From Chryseobacterium herbae (GTDB lineage: Bacteria; Bacteroidota; Bacteroidia; Flavobacteriales; Weeksellaceae): a stretch of DNA of 64,000 nt. Positions within the stretch are counted from its first letter, which is position 1. Every line of letters starts with the position of its first letter. The notes under the pieces are model-generated. The model was given only the letters and a program-made list of their open reading frames with translations, searched no databases and was not told the DNA's origin. The stretch lies in contig NZ_JAOAMU010000007.1 of assembly GCF_025154075.1 (NCBI RefSeq), forward strand, positions 291,001 through 355,000. Direction: 5' to 3'. The position numbers were made by a program, and so were the translations under genes. Of the stretch, positions 17,228-23,992 are shown in pieces.

Positions 17228-20059
17228 ATGAGCAAATCAACAGAATATATAGAAGTTTACGGAGCACGTGAACACAACCTTAAAAATATTAATGTTAAGA
17301 TCCCGCGAAACGAGCTGGTAGTGATTACCGGGCTTTCCGGAAGCGGAAAATCTTCTTTGGCTTTTGATACGATCTTTGCCGAAGGACAGCGCCGTTATAT
17401 TGAAACATTTTCAGCGTATGCGCGTCAGTTTTTAGGCGGTTTGGAGCGTCCTGACGTAGACAAAATCGAAGGACTTTCTCCGGTTATTGCCATCGAGCAG
17501 AAAACAACCAATAAAAACCCACGTTCCACGGTAGGAACGGTTACTGAGCTTTATGATTACCTGCGTCTTTTATATGCAAGGGTTTCCGATGCCTACTCTC
17601 TGTCTACAGGGAAAAGATTGGTAAGCTACACGGAAGACCAGATCCTGGATACGATCAAAGAAAATTATAAAGGCGAAAAAATAATGCTGATGGCTCCTGT
17701 GGTACGTTCCAGAAAGGGACATTACCATGAACTTTTCGTGCAGATGGCCAAGAAAGGCTATGGCCAGGCAAGAATCGACGGTGAACTTCAGGATATTGAA
17801 TACGATCTGAAACTTGACCGTTATAAAACCCACGATATCGATATCGTCATCGACCGTTGGATCATCGGGGAAAACGCCTCTGAAACCAGAATGGAGAAAT
17901 CTCTGCGTACCGCTATGGAAATGGGTGAAGGGATCATCGGAATTCAGAAACTGGGAAGCACAGACATCGAATATTTCTCGAAAAACCTGATGGATGCCGA
18001 AACAGGTCATTCACTGGCGCTTCCGGAACCGAATACATTCTCTTTCAACTCTCCGAAAGGAAGCTGTCCGGATTGTAAAGGATTGGGAACTATTAAAAAG
18101 ATCAATACAGATTATTTTATTGAAAATTCTAAACTCTCCATTAATCAGGGAGGATTATTGCCGTTGGAAGATATTAAATCCAACAAATGGATCCTGTCTC
18201 AGATTAAAAATATCCTTGAGATCTTTGGATTGGGAATGGCCACGCCAATGCAGGATATTCCTGAAGAAGCTCTGGATTACATTTACAACGGATGTCACAA
18301 AGAATTTAACAAAGACCTGAAATACGCAGGAATTACCAAAAAGATAAAAATAAGCTTCGATGGTCTGATCACTTTTATGGAAGAGATCATCGACGAAAGA
18401 GAATCTTACGAAGCCGTTCTGTTGGAAAGACACTTCACCACTGAAGAAACCTGCCCGGAGTGCGGAGGAACCCGTCTTCAGCCGGCAAGTTTAAGCTTTA
18501 AGATAGACGGAATGCATATCGCTGAGGTAAATGCTTTAAGCTTATCCGATTTAAAAGAATGGTTATCCCACATTAAAGATAAGTTCTCAGAGAAAAATAA
18601 AATCATCGCCTACGAGATCTTAAAGGAAATTGAAACAAGACTTCAGTTCCTTCTGGATGTAGGTTTGGAGTATCTGAGCTTAAGCAGAAGCTCGAAAACA
18701 CTTTCCGGAGGAGAATCTCAAAGGATCCGTTTGGCAACACAGATCGGCTCACAGCTTGTGAATGTATTGTATATTCTGGATGAACCGAGTATCGGGCTTC
18801 ACCAGAGAGATAATGAAAGACTGATCAGTTCATTAAAGAACCTTAGAGACATCGGAAACTCCGTAATTGTTGTTGAACATGACAAAGATATGATCCTGGA
18901 AGCCGATGAGGTGCTGGATATCGGTCCGAGAGCGGGAAAATTCGGAGGAGAAATATTGTGGCAGGGCAAACCGAAAGATCTTTTAAAAGCAGATACGATT
19001 ACTGCGCAATACATCAACGGAAAAAGGAAAATTGAAGTTCCTGCAGAAAGAAGAGCCGGAAACGGAAAAAACATTCTTTTAAAGGGAGCTACAGGAAATA
19101 ACCTTAAAAATGTCACGCTTGATATTCCATTAGGAAAACTGGTGGTGGTAACCGGAATTTCAGGAAGCGGAAAATCTTCTCTGATCAACGGAACTTTATA
19201 CCCGATCCTTAACAAACATTTCTACAGAGCCGTTCAGGAACCTCTTCCGTATAAGAAGATTGAAGGACTCGATAATATTGATAAAATTGTAGACGTAGAC
19301 CAGACGCCGATCGGAAGAACACCCCGTTCAAATCCTGCGACCTACACCGGAATGTTTACAGACATCAGAAATCTTTTTGCAGAACTTCCGGAAAGTAAGA
19401 TCCGTGGCTACAAGCCGGGAAGATTCTCATTCAACGTAAAAGGCGGAAGATGTGAAACCTGTCAGGGTGGCGGACTGAAAGTGATTGAAATGAATTTCCT
19501 TCCGGACGTTTATGTTCACTGCGAAACCTGTAACGGAAAACGTTTCAACAGAGAAACTCTCGAAGTACGTTATAAAGGAAAATCAATCTCCGACGTACTG
19601 GATATGACCATTGATGAAGCGGTAGACTTCTTCCAGCCGATTCCTAAGATCTTTGCTAAGGTGAAAACCCTTCAGGATGTAGGATTGGGATATATTACTC
19701 TTGGACAACAATCGACGACCCTTTCAGGAGGTGAAGCACAGCGTATCAAGCTTGCTACGGAACTTTCAAAAAGACAGACCGGAAATACGCTTTATATTTT
19801 AGATGAGCCTACAACCGGACTCCACTTTGAAGATGTAAAAATCCTGATGGAAGCCATCAATCAGCTGGTAGAACTTGGGAACTCATTCATTATCATTGAA
19901 CATAATATGGATGTGATCAAACTGGCCGACCATATCATCGACGTAGGACCGGAAGGCGGAAAACACGGCGGACAGATCGTAGCCCAGGGAACTCCTGAAG
20001 AGATTGTCAAGTCTAAGAAGAGTTTAACCGGGAAGTTTTTGAAACGGGAACTGGAATAA
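17228..20059 (+). CDS. uvrA: Excinuclease ABC subunit A
   Basis: The 943-residue protein has the usual UvrA length. The two ATPase halves have Walker A motifs GLSGSGKSS (35-43) and GISGSGKSS (about 643), with signatures TLSGGESQRIRLA (about 491) and TLSGGEAQRIKLA (about 832). Zinc-binding clusters are CPDCKGLG, CPECGG and CETCQGG...CETC. It binds DNA lesions with UvrB in nucleotide excision repair. The start is ATG 17228. It is monocistronic and ends at a terminator. Sequence and length look intact. Confidence 0.97.
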   Translation: MSKSTEYIEVYGAREHNLKNINVKIPRNELVVITGLSGSGKSSLAFDTIFAEGQRRYIETFSAYARQFLGGLERPDVDKIEGLSPVIAIEQKTTNKNPRSTVGTVTELYDYLRLLYARVSDAYSLSTGKRLVSYTEDQILDTIKENYKGEKIMLMAPVVRSRKGHYHELFVQMAKKGYGQARIDGELQDIEYDLKLDRYKTHDIDIVIDRWIIGENASETRMEKSLRTAMEMGEGIIGIQKLGSTDIEYFSKNLMDAETGHSLALPEPNTFSFNSPKGSCPDCKGLGTIKKINTDYFIENSKLSINQGGLLPLEDIKSNKWILSQIKNILEIFGLGMATPMQDIPEEALDYIYNGCHKEFNKDLKYAGITKKIKISFDGLITFMEEIIDERESYEAVLLERHFTTEETCPECGGTRLQPASLSFKIDGMHIAEVNALSLSDLKEWLSHIKDKFSEKNKIIAYEILKEIETRLQFLLDVGLEYLSLSRSSKTLSGGESQRIRLATQIGSQLVNVLYILDEPSIGLHQRDNERLISSLKNLRDIGNSVIVVEHDKDMILEADEVLDIGPRAGKFGGEILWQGKPKDLLKADTITAQYINGKRKIEVPAERRAGNGKNILLKGATGNNLKNVTLDIPLGKLVVVTGISGSGKSSLINGTLYPILNKHFYRAVQEPLPYKKIEGLDNIDKIVDVDQTPIGRTPRSNPATYTGMFTDIRNLFAELPESKIRGYKPGRFSFNVKGGRCETCQGGGLKVIEMNFLPDVYVHCETCNGKRFNRETLEVRYKGKSISDVLDMTIDEAVDFFQPIPKIFAKVKTLQDVGLGYITLGQQSTTLSGGEAQRIKLATELSKRQTGNTLYILDEPTTGLHFEDVKILMEAINQLVELGNSFIIIEHNMDVIKLADHIIDVGPEGGKHGGQIVAQGTPEEIVKSKKSLTGKFLKRELE

Positions 20060-20080
20060 GAAAATATCTATTTAAGTATA

Positions 20081-20116
20081 TAAAAAAAGAATTTGTGAAA
20101 GCAGATTCTTTTTTAT
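20081..20116. terminator. Bidirectional terminator after uvrA
   Basis: AAAAAAGAAT and ATTCTTTTTT pair around a TTGTGAAAGCAG loop. The T-rich ends serve uvrA and the convergent minus-strand gene. Confidence 0.7.
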
Positions 20117-20493
20117 TTCCTCTTCATTTCATTGTAGATACTTTCAAGCTTTTCCCAATAATCCTCCTGCATCCACCCATATTTCTTGTAACCGATCCGA
20201 ATCATCAGATTTTTAAACCTGTTTTTGGTTTCAAGATGAGCGGTAATAGCCTCAACCAGCCATTTTTCATTAAAACAGGCCCATTCACCCGCGGGTTGAA
20301 GCAGGTTGGACTGAAGAAGCGGGAAAACTTCATAGGTATTAATGGTTTTCACTTCTTCAAAAGTATATGGACTTTCAAGAATTGTTTTTGCAATATATCG
20401 AAAATCGGAATCCTGAAGTTCCGTATCCAAATAAAAATCAGAAAGAGCGATCCATACAGGAGTTCGCTCTTTACTATTGACTGTTTTTAACAT
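20113..20493 (-). CDS. Small conserved protein, probable DUF7079 family
   Basis: The 126-residue acidic-basic mixed protein has TPVWIALSDFYLDTELQD near the start, FRYIAKTILESPYTFEEVKTI, and W/Y residues spread along the chain. This resembles the DUF7079 family, found in many bacteria next to diverse genes. No catalytic motif or signal peptide is visible, so it is probably cytoplasmic. It is convergent with uvrA and followed 43 bases upstream by another minus-strand gene. Confidence 0.55.
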   Translation of the reverse strand: MLKTVNSKERTPVWIALSDFYLDTELQDSDFRYIAKTILESPYTFEEVKTINTYEVFPLLQSNLLQPAGEWACFNEKWLVEAITAHLETKNRFKNLMIRIGYKKYGWMQEDYWEKLESIYNEMKRK

Positions 20494-20536
20494 TATACTT
20501 TTTTGAATAATGAAAATCTTGTTGGAGTCCGGGATT

Positions 20537-21022
20537 CTATAAAGGAGAGATGTAAACCTCTATTTTAGTTCCGTCGTAATTAAAAGTTCCGTCAGAATTA
20601 CGCTTACCCAAGACCCATTTCATATCTACGGGCACTGACCAAGCTGTTCCTAAAGAGAAACCGTTCACAGATCTGATCTCCGAACCGCTTCCGGTAGTAA
20701 CCGCTGAGTGAAACCAGGTCTTATCTCTTACTCTGTAAAAACCGATGGCCTTTCCTTTGGGAAGCACGGAATATCCATCCCATTGTTCTCCTCCGGAATA
20801 ATCGAATTTGTTAAGCCATCCCTGTGCATGATACTGTACCAGTTCAGTGGGAGATATCGCGGCACCTCTCATATATAAAGCATAAGCGACCACATCATGA
20901 CATATTCCTTTGTTGTAGTTGCCCATATCATCCTGACCGGAAAGAAGACCGTTAGAAATCAACGTCTTTTTTATGGGATCCAGTTGGCCTGAATAGGCTC
21001 CTTTGGCTGTTATAATTTCCAT
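20537..21022 (-). CDS. Hypothetical protein with possible Cys-His protease-like motif
   Basis: The 161-residue protein has KGICHDVVAYALYMRG near residue 40 and a later TWFHSAVTTGSG stretch. A cysteine at the start of a helix followed by a His after a strand resembles NlpC/P60 or papain-like folds, but the overall match is weak and no family is recognised. It is small, without a signal peptide, and is rich in Gly/Trp/Tyr. It stands beside the divergent bacteriocin-like peptide gene (about 205 bases away). An antibacterial effector or processing role is only a suggestion. Confidence 0.5.
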   Translation of the reverse strand: MEIITAKGAYSGQLDPIKKTLISNGLLSGQDDMGNYNKGICHDVVAYALYMRGAAISPTELVQYHAQGWLNKFDYSGGEQWDGYSVLPKGKAIGFYRVRDKTWFHSAVTTGSGSEIRSVNGFSLGTAWSVPVDMKWVLGKRNSDGTFNYDGTKIEVYISPL

Positions 21023-21227
21023 ATTTTTAATTGTTTTAGTGTATGTTTTTGGTGTAGTGAAAGATACGCATTAAATATTAAACAATATTTCCCTATTGGT
21101 AGATCTACTTTTGATTTAGTATAAATTTTTCATAATGACCTATAAATAATGAAAACTTTAAATATTAAACTGTAATAAACAGATCATGAATTCGTTATAA
21201 ATTTGTTAAACATAAAATTAAAACGAT

Positions 21228-21362
21228 ATGAAAAATTTAAAGAAACTAACAAAAACCGATTTGAAATCTGTGTATGGCGGAGAACCAAAGAAATATTGTG
21301 TATTCTGCGAATGGATGAATAAAGTAGTATGCAGCGAGGTTCCGATTTCTCAATGCCCTTAA
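21228..21362 (+). CDS. Bacteriocin-like peptide with double-glycine leader
   Basis: A 44-residue frame translates to a basic leader MKNLKKLTKTDLKSVYGG, ending in Gly17-Gly18, and a core with four cysteines (Cys24, Cys27, Cys35, Cys43). The leader matches the Chryseobacterium-type bacteriocin-like leader, in which a C39-type peptidase/ABC exporter removes the leader after GG. The frame has a clear ATG and stop and is followed immediately by a strong terminator, so it is expressed as a single short gene. No exporter, immunity gene or modification enzyme lies close by. Cysteines could form two disulfides or thioether links. The antibacterial activity itself is unproven. Confidence 0.72.
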   Translation: MKNLKKLTKTDLKSVYGGEPKKYCVFCEWMNKVVCSEVPISQCP

Positions 21363-21368
21363 AAAATT

Positions 21369-21395
21369 AAAGCTGCTCTTAGGGCAGCTTTTTTT
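21369..21395 (+). terminator. Rho-independent terminator after the bacteriocin-like peptide
   Basis: AAGCTGC and GCAGCTT pair across TCTTAGG, then seven Ts. It starts seven bases after the peptide stop, supporting the peptide as a real gene. Confidence 0.85.
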
Positions 21396-21406
21396 ATGAT
21401 GAGGTT

Positions 21407-21961
21407 TTACTTATTGGCGTTTTGAGTGAATTCTTTTAGGCTTGCCTTCAGGTCTTTCGTATTTCCAATACTGTCAAAAAGAATATTATCAATTCTCCAG
21501 CCTTGACCGGAATTGATCAACTGTACATGATCAGTCCATTTAATTTTCGGTGGCGAAAGGGTGTATTCAAGTTCAATAGCTACATTGGCTGAGGTTCGGG
21601 AAGGATCTACCTTGACCGATTTTATTTTATATCCGGTGTATCCTTCATAGAGACTGGAGAAAACAGCTCCTTCGAACAATAGCGGTTTTTCATCGGGATG
21701 ATCGCTTTTTTTTACCCTTTCAATATCTGCCTCTGATGCGTGAATAGCGTCTTCCAATGTTTTTTTTAGTTCCGGAGAAAACAGACTGTTGGAGAAAGAT
21801 TGATTGTAAATCGATTTTTTTGAACCGTCATATTCCGTATACAGCTGATTAACCTTTTTGGTAATTTCCGTATCAGCCGATACAGACGGGTGGGTTTCAT
21901 TGTTTTTACAGCTTACGAGAAACAGAAAGCCGCTTAAGCATAAAAATAATTGTTTGATCAT
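21407..21961 (-). CDS. DUF3828-type lipoprotein
   Basis: The 184-residue product has a lipoprotein signal (FLFLVSCKN, Cys18). The body follows the DUF3828 pattern: helix with VNQLYTEY, LFSPELKKTLEDA, a beta-rich middle and a C-terminal GQGWRIDNILF, which corresponds to the usual W-x-I-D-N-I motif of the family. It is a probable envelope protein. The role of this family is unknown. It is monocistronic and divergent from the DUF421 gene. Confidence 0.7.
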   Translation of the reverse strand: MIKQLFLCLSGFLFLVSCKNNETHPSVSADTEITKKVNQLYTEYDGSKKSIYNQSFSNSLFSPELKKTLEDAIHASEADIERVKKSDHPDEKPLLFEGAVFSSLYEGYTGYKIKSVKVDPSRTSANVAIELEYTLSPPKIKWTDHVQLINSGQGWRIDNILFDSIGNTKDLKASLKEFTQNANK

Positions 21962-22066
21962 GAATGTGATTTTTTTTCATTGAAGGCTCAAACCCTATGC
22001 CGATTTTTCTAATTTATTTCATTGAATAGGTTAAAAATAAATTGAGGAGCCAATCATAAAAATGTA

Positions 22067-22074
22067 TACATTTG
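22067..22074 (+). promoter_or_regulatory. -7 promoter box of the DUF421 gene
   Basis: TACATTTG matches TAnnTTTG, 18 bases before the GTG start at 22092. The core resembles the palindromes around 9.3-10.1 kb, but the flanks are not palindromic. Confidence 0.6.
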
Positions 22075-22091
22075 AGTATAAAACATGATTT

Positions 22092-22604
22092 GTGAATCCT
22101 ATTCTTGATGTTGTCTTACGTTCGTTGTGTGTTTACCTTTTTATGGTAATCGCAATCCGTCTTTTTGGTAAAAACCAGCTTTCCCAGCTCAATGCAGGGG
22201 ATGTGGTATTGCTGCTCCTTATTTCCAATGCCGTTCAGAATGCCATGGTGGGACCGGATACCTCATTGCAGGGCGGTCTTATTGCTGCGCTTGTTCTTTT
22301 TGCGGCCAACTTTATTTTAAAAAGGCTCATGTTTGCCAACCGGAAATTCGAAACCTTCATGGAAGAAGATCCTGTAGTCCTGATCAGAGATGGAGTGATA
22401 GATCAACCTGCCTTGAACAGGGTAAAAATCACCCGTGATGAGCTGGAAGAAGCGATAAGGGAACATGGTGTAGAAAAAATACAGAATGTAAAGCTCTCTA
22501 TTCTTGAAGTGGACGGAAATATCAGCGTTGTTTCTCAGGACGAAACACAGACACAGACCCATTATTCAAGAATAAAAAGAAGGAACAAACGAAAATACCA
22601 TTAA
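22092..22604 (+). CDS. DUF421/YetF-type membrane protein
   Basis: The 170-residue protein starts with GTG. Three hydrophobic segments lie at about 10-80 (LCVYLFMVIAIRLFGKNQ, NAGDVVLLLLISNAVQNAMVGPD), followed by a soluble tail with a DGV...L...RDEL...L-R-x-GV pattern (about 110-160). This matches the DUF421 family (YetF/YrbG). The function is unknown. An inner-membrane protein with a cytoplasmic domain is expected. It is followed after five bases by an acetyltransferase gene and may be cotranscribed. Confidence 0.8.
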   Translation: MNPILDVVLRSLCVYLFMVIAIRLFGKNQLSQLNAGDVVLLLLISNAVQNAMVGPDTSLQGGLIAALVLFAANFILKRLMFANRKFETFMEEDPVVLIRDGVIDQPALNRVKITRDELEEAIREHGVEKIQNVKLSILEVDGNISVVSQDETQTQTHYSRIKRRNKRKYH

Positions 22605-22609
22605 ATAGT

Positions 22610-23104
22610 ATGAATTACGAATTACGGGAAATGCTTCCCAGCGACGAAAAAAGGGTGTTGGAAATATTCAGACAGGGGCTGGAAGGCGGTATGGCTACTT
22701 TTGAAACCGAAGTTCCTACGGCCGAAGCCTGGAATATGGAATATTTCAATGACTGCCGCTGGGTATTGGAAAATGAAACGAATGAAATAGTAGGGTGGTG
22801 CGCTTTGAAATTGGTAAGCAAAAGAGAATGTTATAAAGGAGTGGCTGAAGTAAGCATTTATTTTGAGAATTCTTATCAAGGGAAAGGTTTAGGGTCAGTG
22901 TTGCTGAAAAAGATGATTCTCGACAGCGAAAGCCACGGATTCTGGACATTACAGGCCAGTATTTTCCCGGAAAATGAAGCGTCCATAAGATTTCACCAGA
23001 AAAACGGCTTTAGAACCGTAGGTGTCCGCAAGAAAATCGGAAAGCTGAACGGACAGTGGAAAGACGTTATCTTGATGGAAAAGAGAAGCGAAATAATAGA
23101 GTAA
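22610..23104 (+). CDS. GNAT-family N-acetyltransferase, phosphinothricin/methionine-sulfone type
   Basis: The 164-residue protein has the GNAT acetyl-CoA loop YQGKGLGSVLLKKM (Q/RxxGxG/A). Early residues GMATFETEVP and later GFRTVGVRKKIGK...W-D-V match the Pat/MnaT subgroup, which acetylates small amino acid analogues such as phosphinothricin or methionine sulfone. A detoxifying or housekeeping role is likely. It follows the DUF421 gene by five bases. Confidence 0.82.
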   Translation: MNYELREMLPSDEKRVLEIFRQGLEGGMATFETEVPTAEAWNMEYFNDCRWVLENETNEIVGWCALKLVSKRECYKGVAEVSIYFENSYQGKGLGSVLLKKMILDSESHGFWTLQASIFPENEASIRFHQKNGFRTVGVRKKIGKLNGQWKDVILMEKRSEIIE

Positions 23105-23250
23105 TCAGAAGTTAGAGGTTAGAAATTAGATATTTGTGTGAAACTTTGAAATATATCCCGAAACTAACTTCTAAATTCTCATATCTAACTTCTTTTCAAA
23201 TTTTGGCATCAACCTTGTTATCTCCCTATTGAAATTTGAAAAAGTAGAAA
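23105..23250. repeat. Imperfect TTAGA-type inverted repeat in intergenic DNA
   Basis: GAAGTTAGAG...AGAAATTAGATAT (about 23108-23132) faces AACTTCTAAATTCTCATATCTAACTTC (about 23166-23192). The pair would fold into a long imperfect hairpin. Related arms occur at 28.64-28.72 kb and 63.06 kb. Confidence 0.6.
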
Positions 23251-23484
23251 ATGAAAAGTTTGATTAAAATGACGGGAGTTGTAACGGTCCTGTTCATGTT
23301 GTCATCATGTGTAGTGCATGATCAACATGTGAGAAGGGTTCCACCGGGACACGCCAAGAAAATGTATGGAGGAAGCGCAAGGTATTATGCTCCGGGACAT
23401 GTGAAAAAAAGAGTGTATTACTACGACGATGACGACAGAGGCCGCGGCCACAGACACAAAGGAAAGAAACATCACAGAGATTGA
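23251..23484 (+). CDS. Small histidine- and arginine-rich lipoprotein
   Basis: The 77-residue product has a lipoprotein signal (LFMLSSCVVH, Cys21). The mature part is strongly basic, with YYYDDDD and a His/Arg/Lys-rich C-terminus (GHRHKGKKHHRD). Such His-rich tails may bind metals, and the small size suggests an envelope accessory role, but no family is recognised. A strong terminator follows. Confidence 0.65.
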   Translation: MKSLIKMTGVVTVLFMLSSCVVHDQHVRRVPPGHAKKMYGGSARYYAPGHVKKRVYYYDDDDRGRGHRHKGKKHHRD

Positions 23485-23492
23485 GAAAAATA

Positions 23493-23520
23493 AAAAAGCC
23501 CTGATTTTTTCAGGGCTTTT
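23493..23520. terminator. Bidirectional terminator
   Basis: AAAAGCCCTGA and TCAGGGCTTTT form an 11-bp stem between convergent genes, with A and T runs on either side. Confidence 0.85.
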
Positions 23521-23529
23521 GATTTGTAT

Positions 23530-23844
23530 TTAAAATCTGGATTTTTTAGGATTCAGGAATGTGTTGAAGATCATCACTTCGGTTCCGAATTTTTTCTCGA
23601 CCCTTTCTGCAATGTTCAGCATTTCACTTTTAATAAAGTCTTCCCTGAGATCTTCATTGTCAAAGATCAAAAGAAGATTATAATTCTTACCTTCGTCTAT
23701 ATAATCCGTGTGTACTTCAGAAAGAATATATTTGTTGACATCCATCAGGTTTTCCGCCATCTGGACCAGTGTTTCGTCAATATAATTTTCCCATTCTTCA
23801 ATATTGTTTTTCGTGCAGTGGAAAGTTATACTCAATAAGCTCAT
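23530..23844 (-). CDS. DUF4286 family protein
   Basis: The 104-residue protein has the compact alpha/beta pattern ITFHCTKNNIEEWENYIDETL and DFIKSEMLNIAERVEKKFGTEVMIFNTFL, matching the DUF4286 family of Bacteroidetes. It lies directly upstream of gyrA in the opposite direction. No function is known. Confidence 0.72.
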   Translation of the reverse strand: MSLLSITFHCTKNNIEEWENYIDETLVQMAENLMDVNKYILSEVHTDYIDEGKNYNLLLIFDNEDLREDFIKSEMLNIAERVEKKFGTEVMIFNTFLNPKKSRF

Positions 23845-23866
23845 ATTTTATGAATTTTTAAGATTT

Positions 23867-23875
23867 TGTGGATAA
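23867..23875 (-). promoter_or_regulatory. DnaA-box sequence upstream of gyrA
   Basis: TGTGGATAA on the plus strand is the exact reverse complement of TTATCCACA. It is about 120 bases before gyrA and 25 bases before the divergent DUF4286 start. It could bind DnaA or be a chance match. Confidence 0.35.
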
Positions 23876-23992
23876 ATTCTAGTGCAAAAATCGGTAAAAA
23901 TTTCGTAAATTAGCCCGTTAATAAAAATTGGAAATAAATAATTTTCAGACGCACAGCTAAAGGTCTGACTGTCATTATAATAAAATTTGTTT

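Noticed and set aside
17570..18010. A 146-codon frame antisense to uvrA
   Set aside because: It lies wholly within a well-conserved gene and has no promoter or family match.
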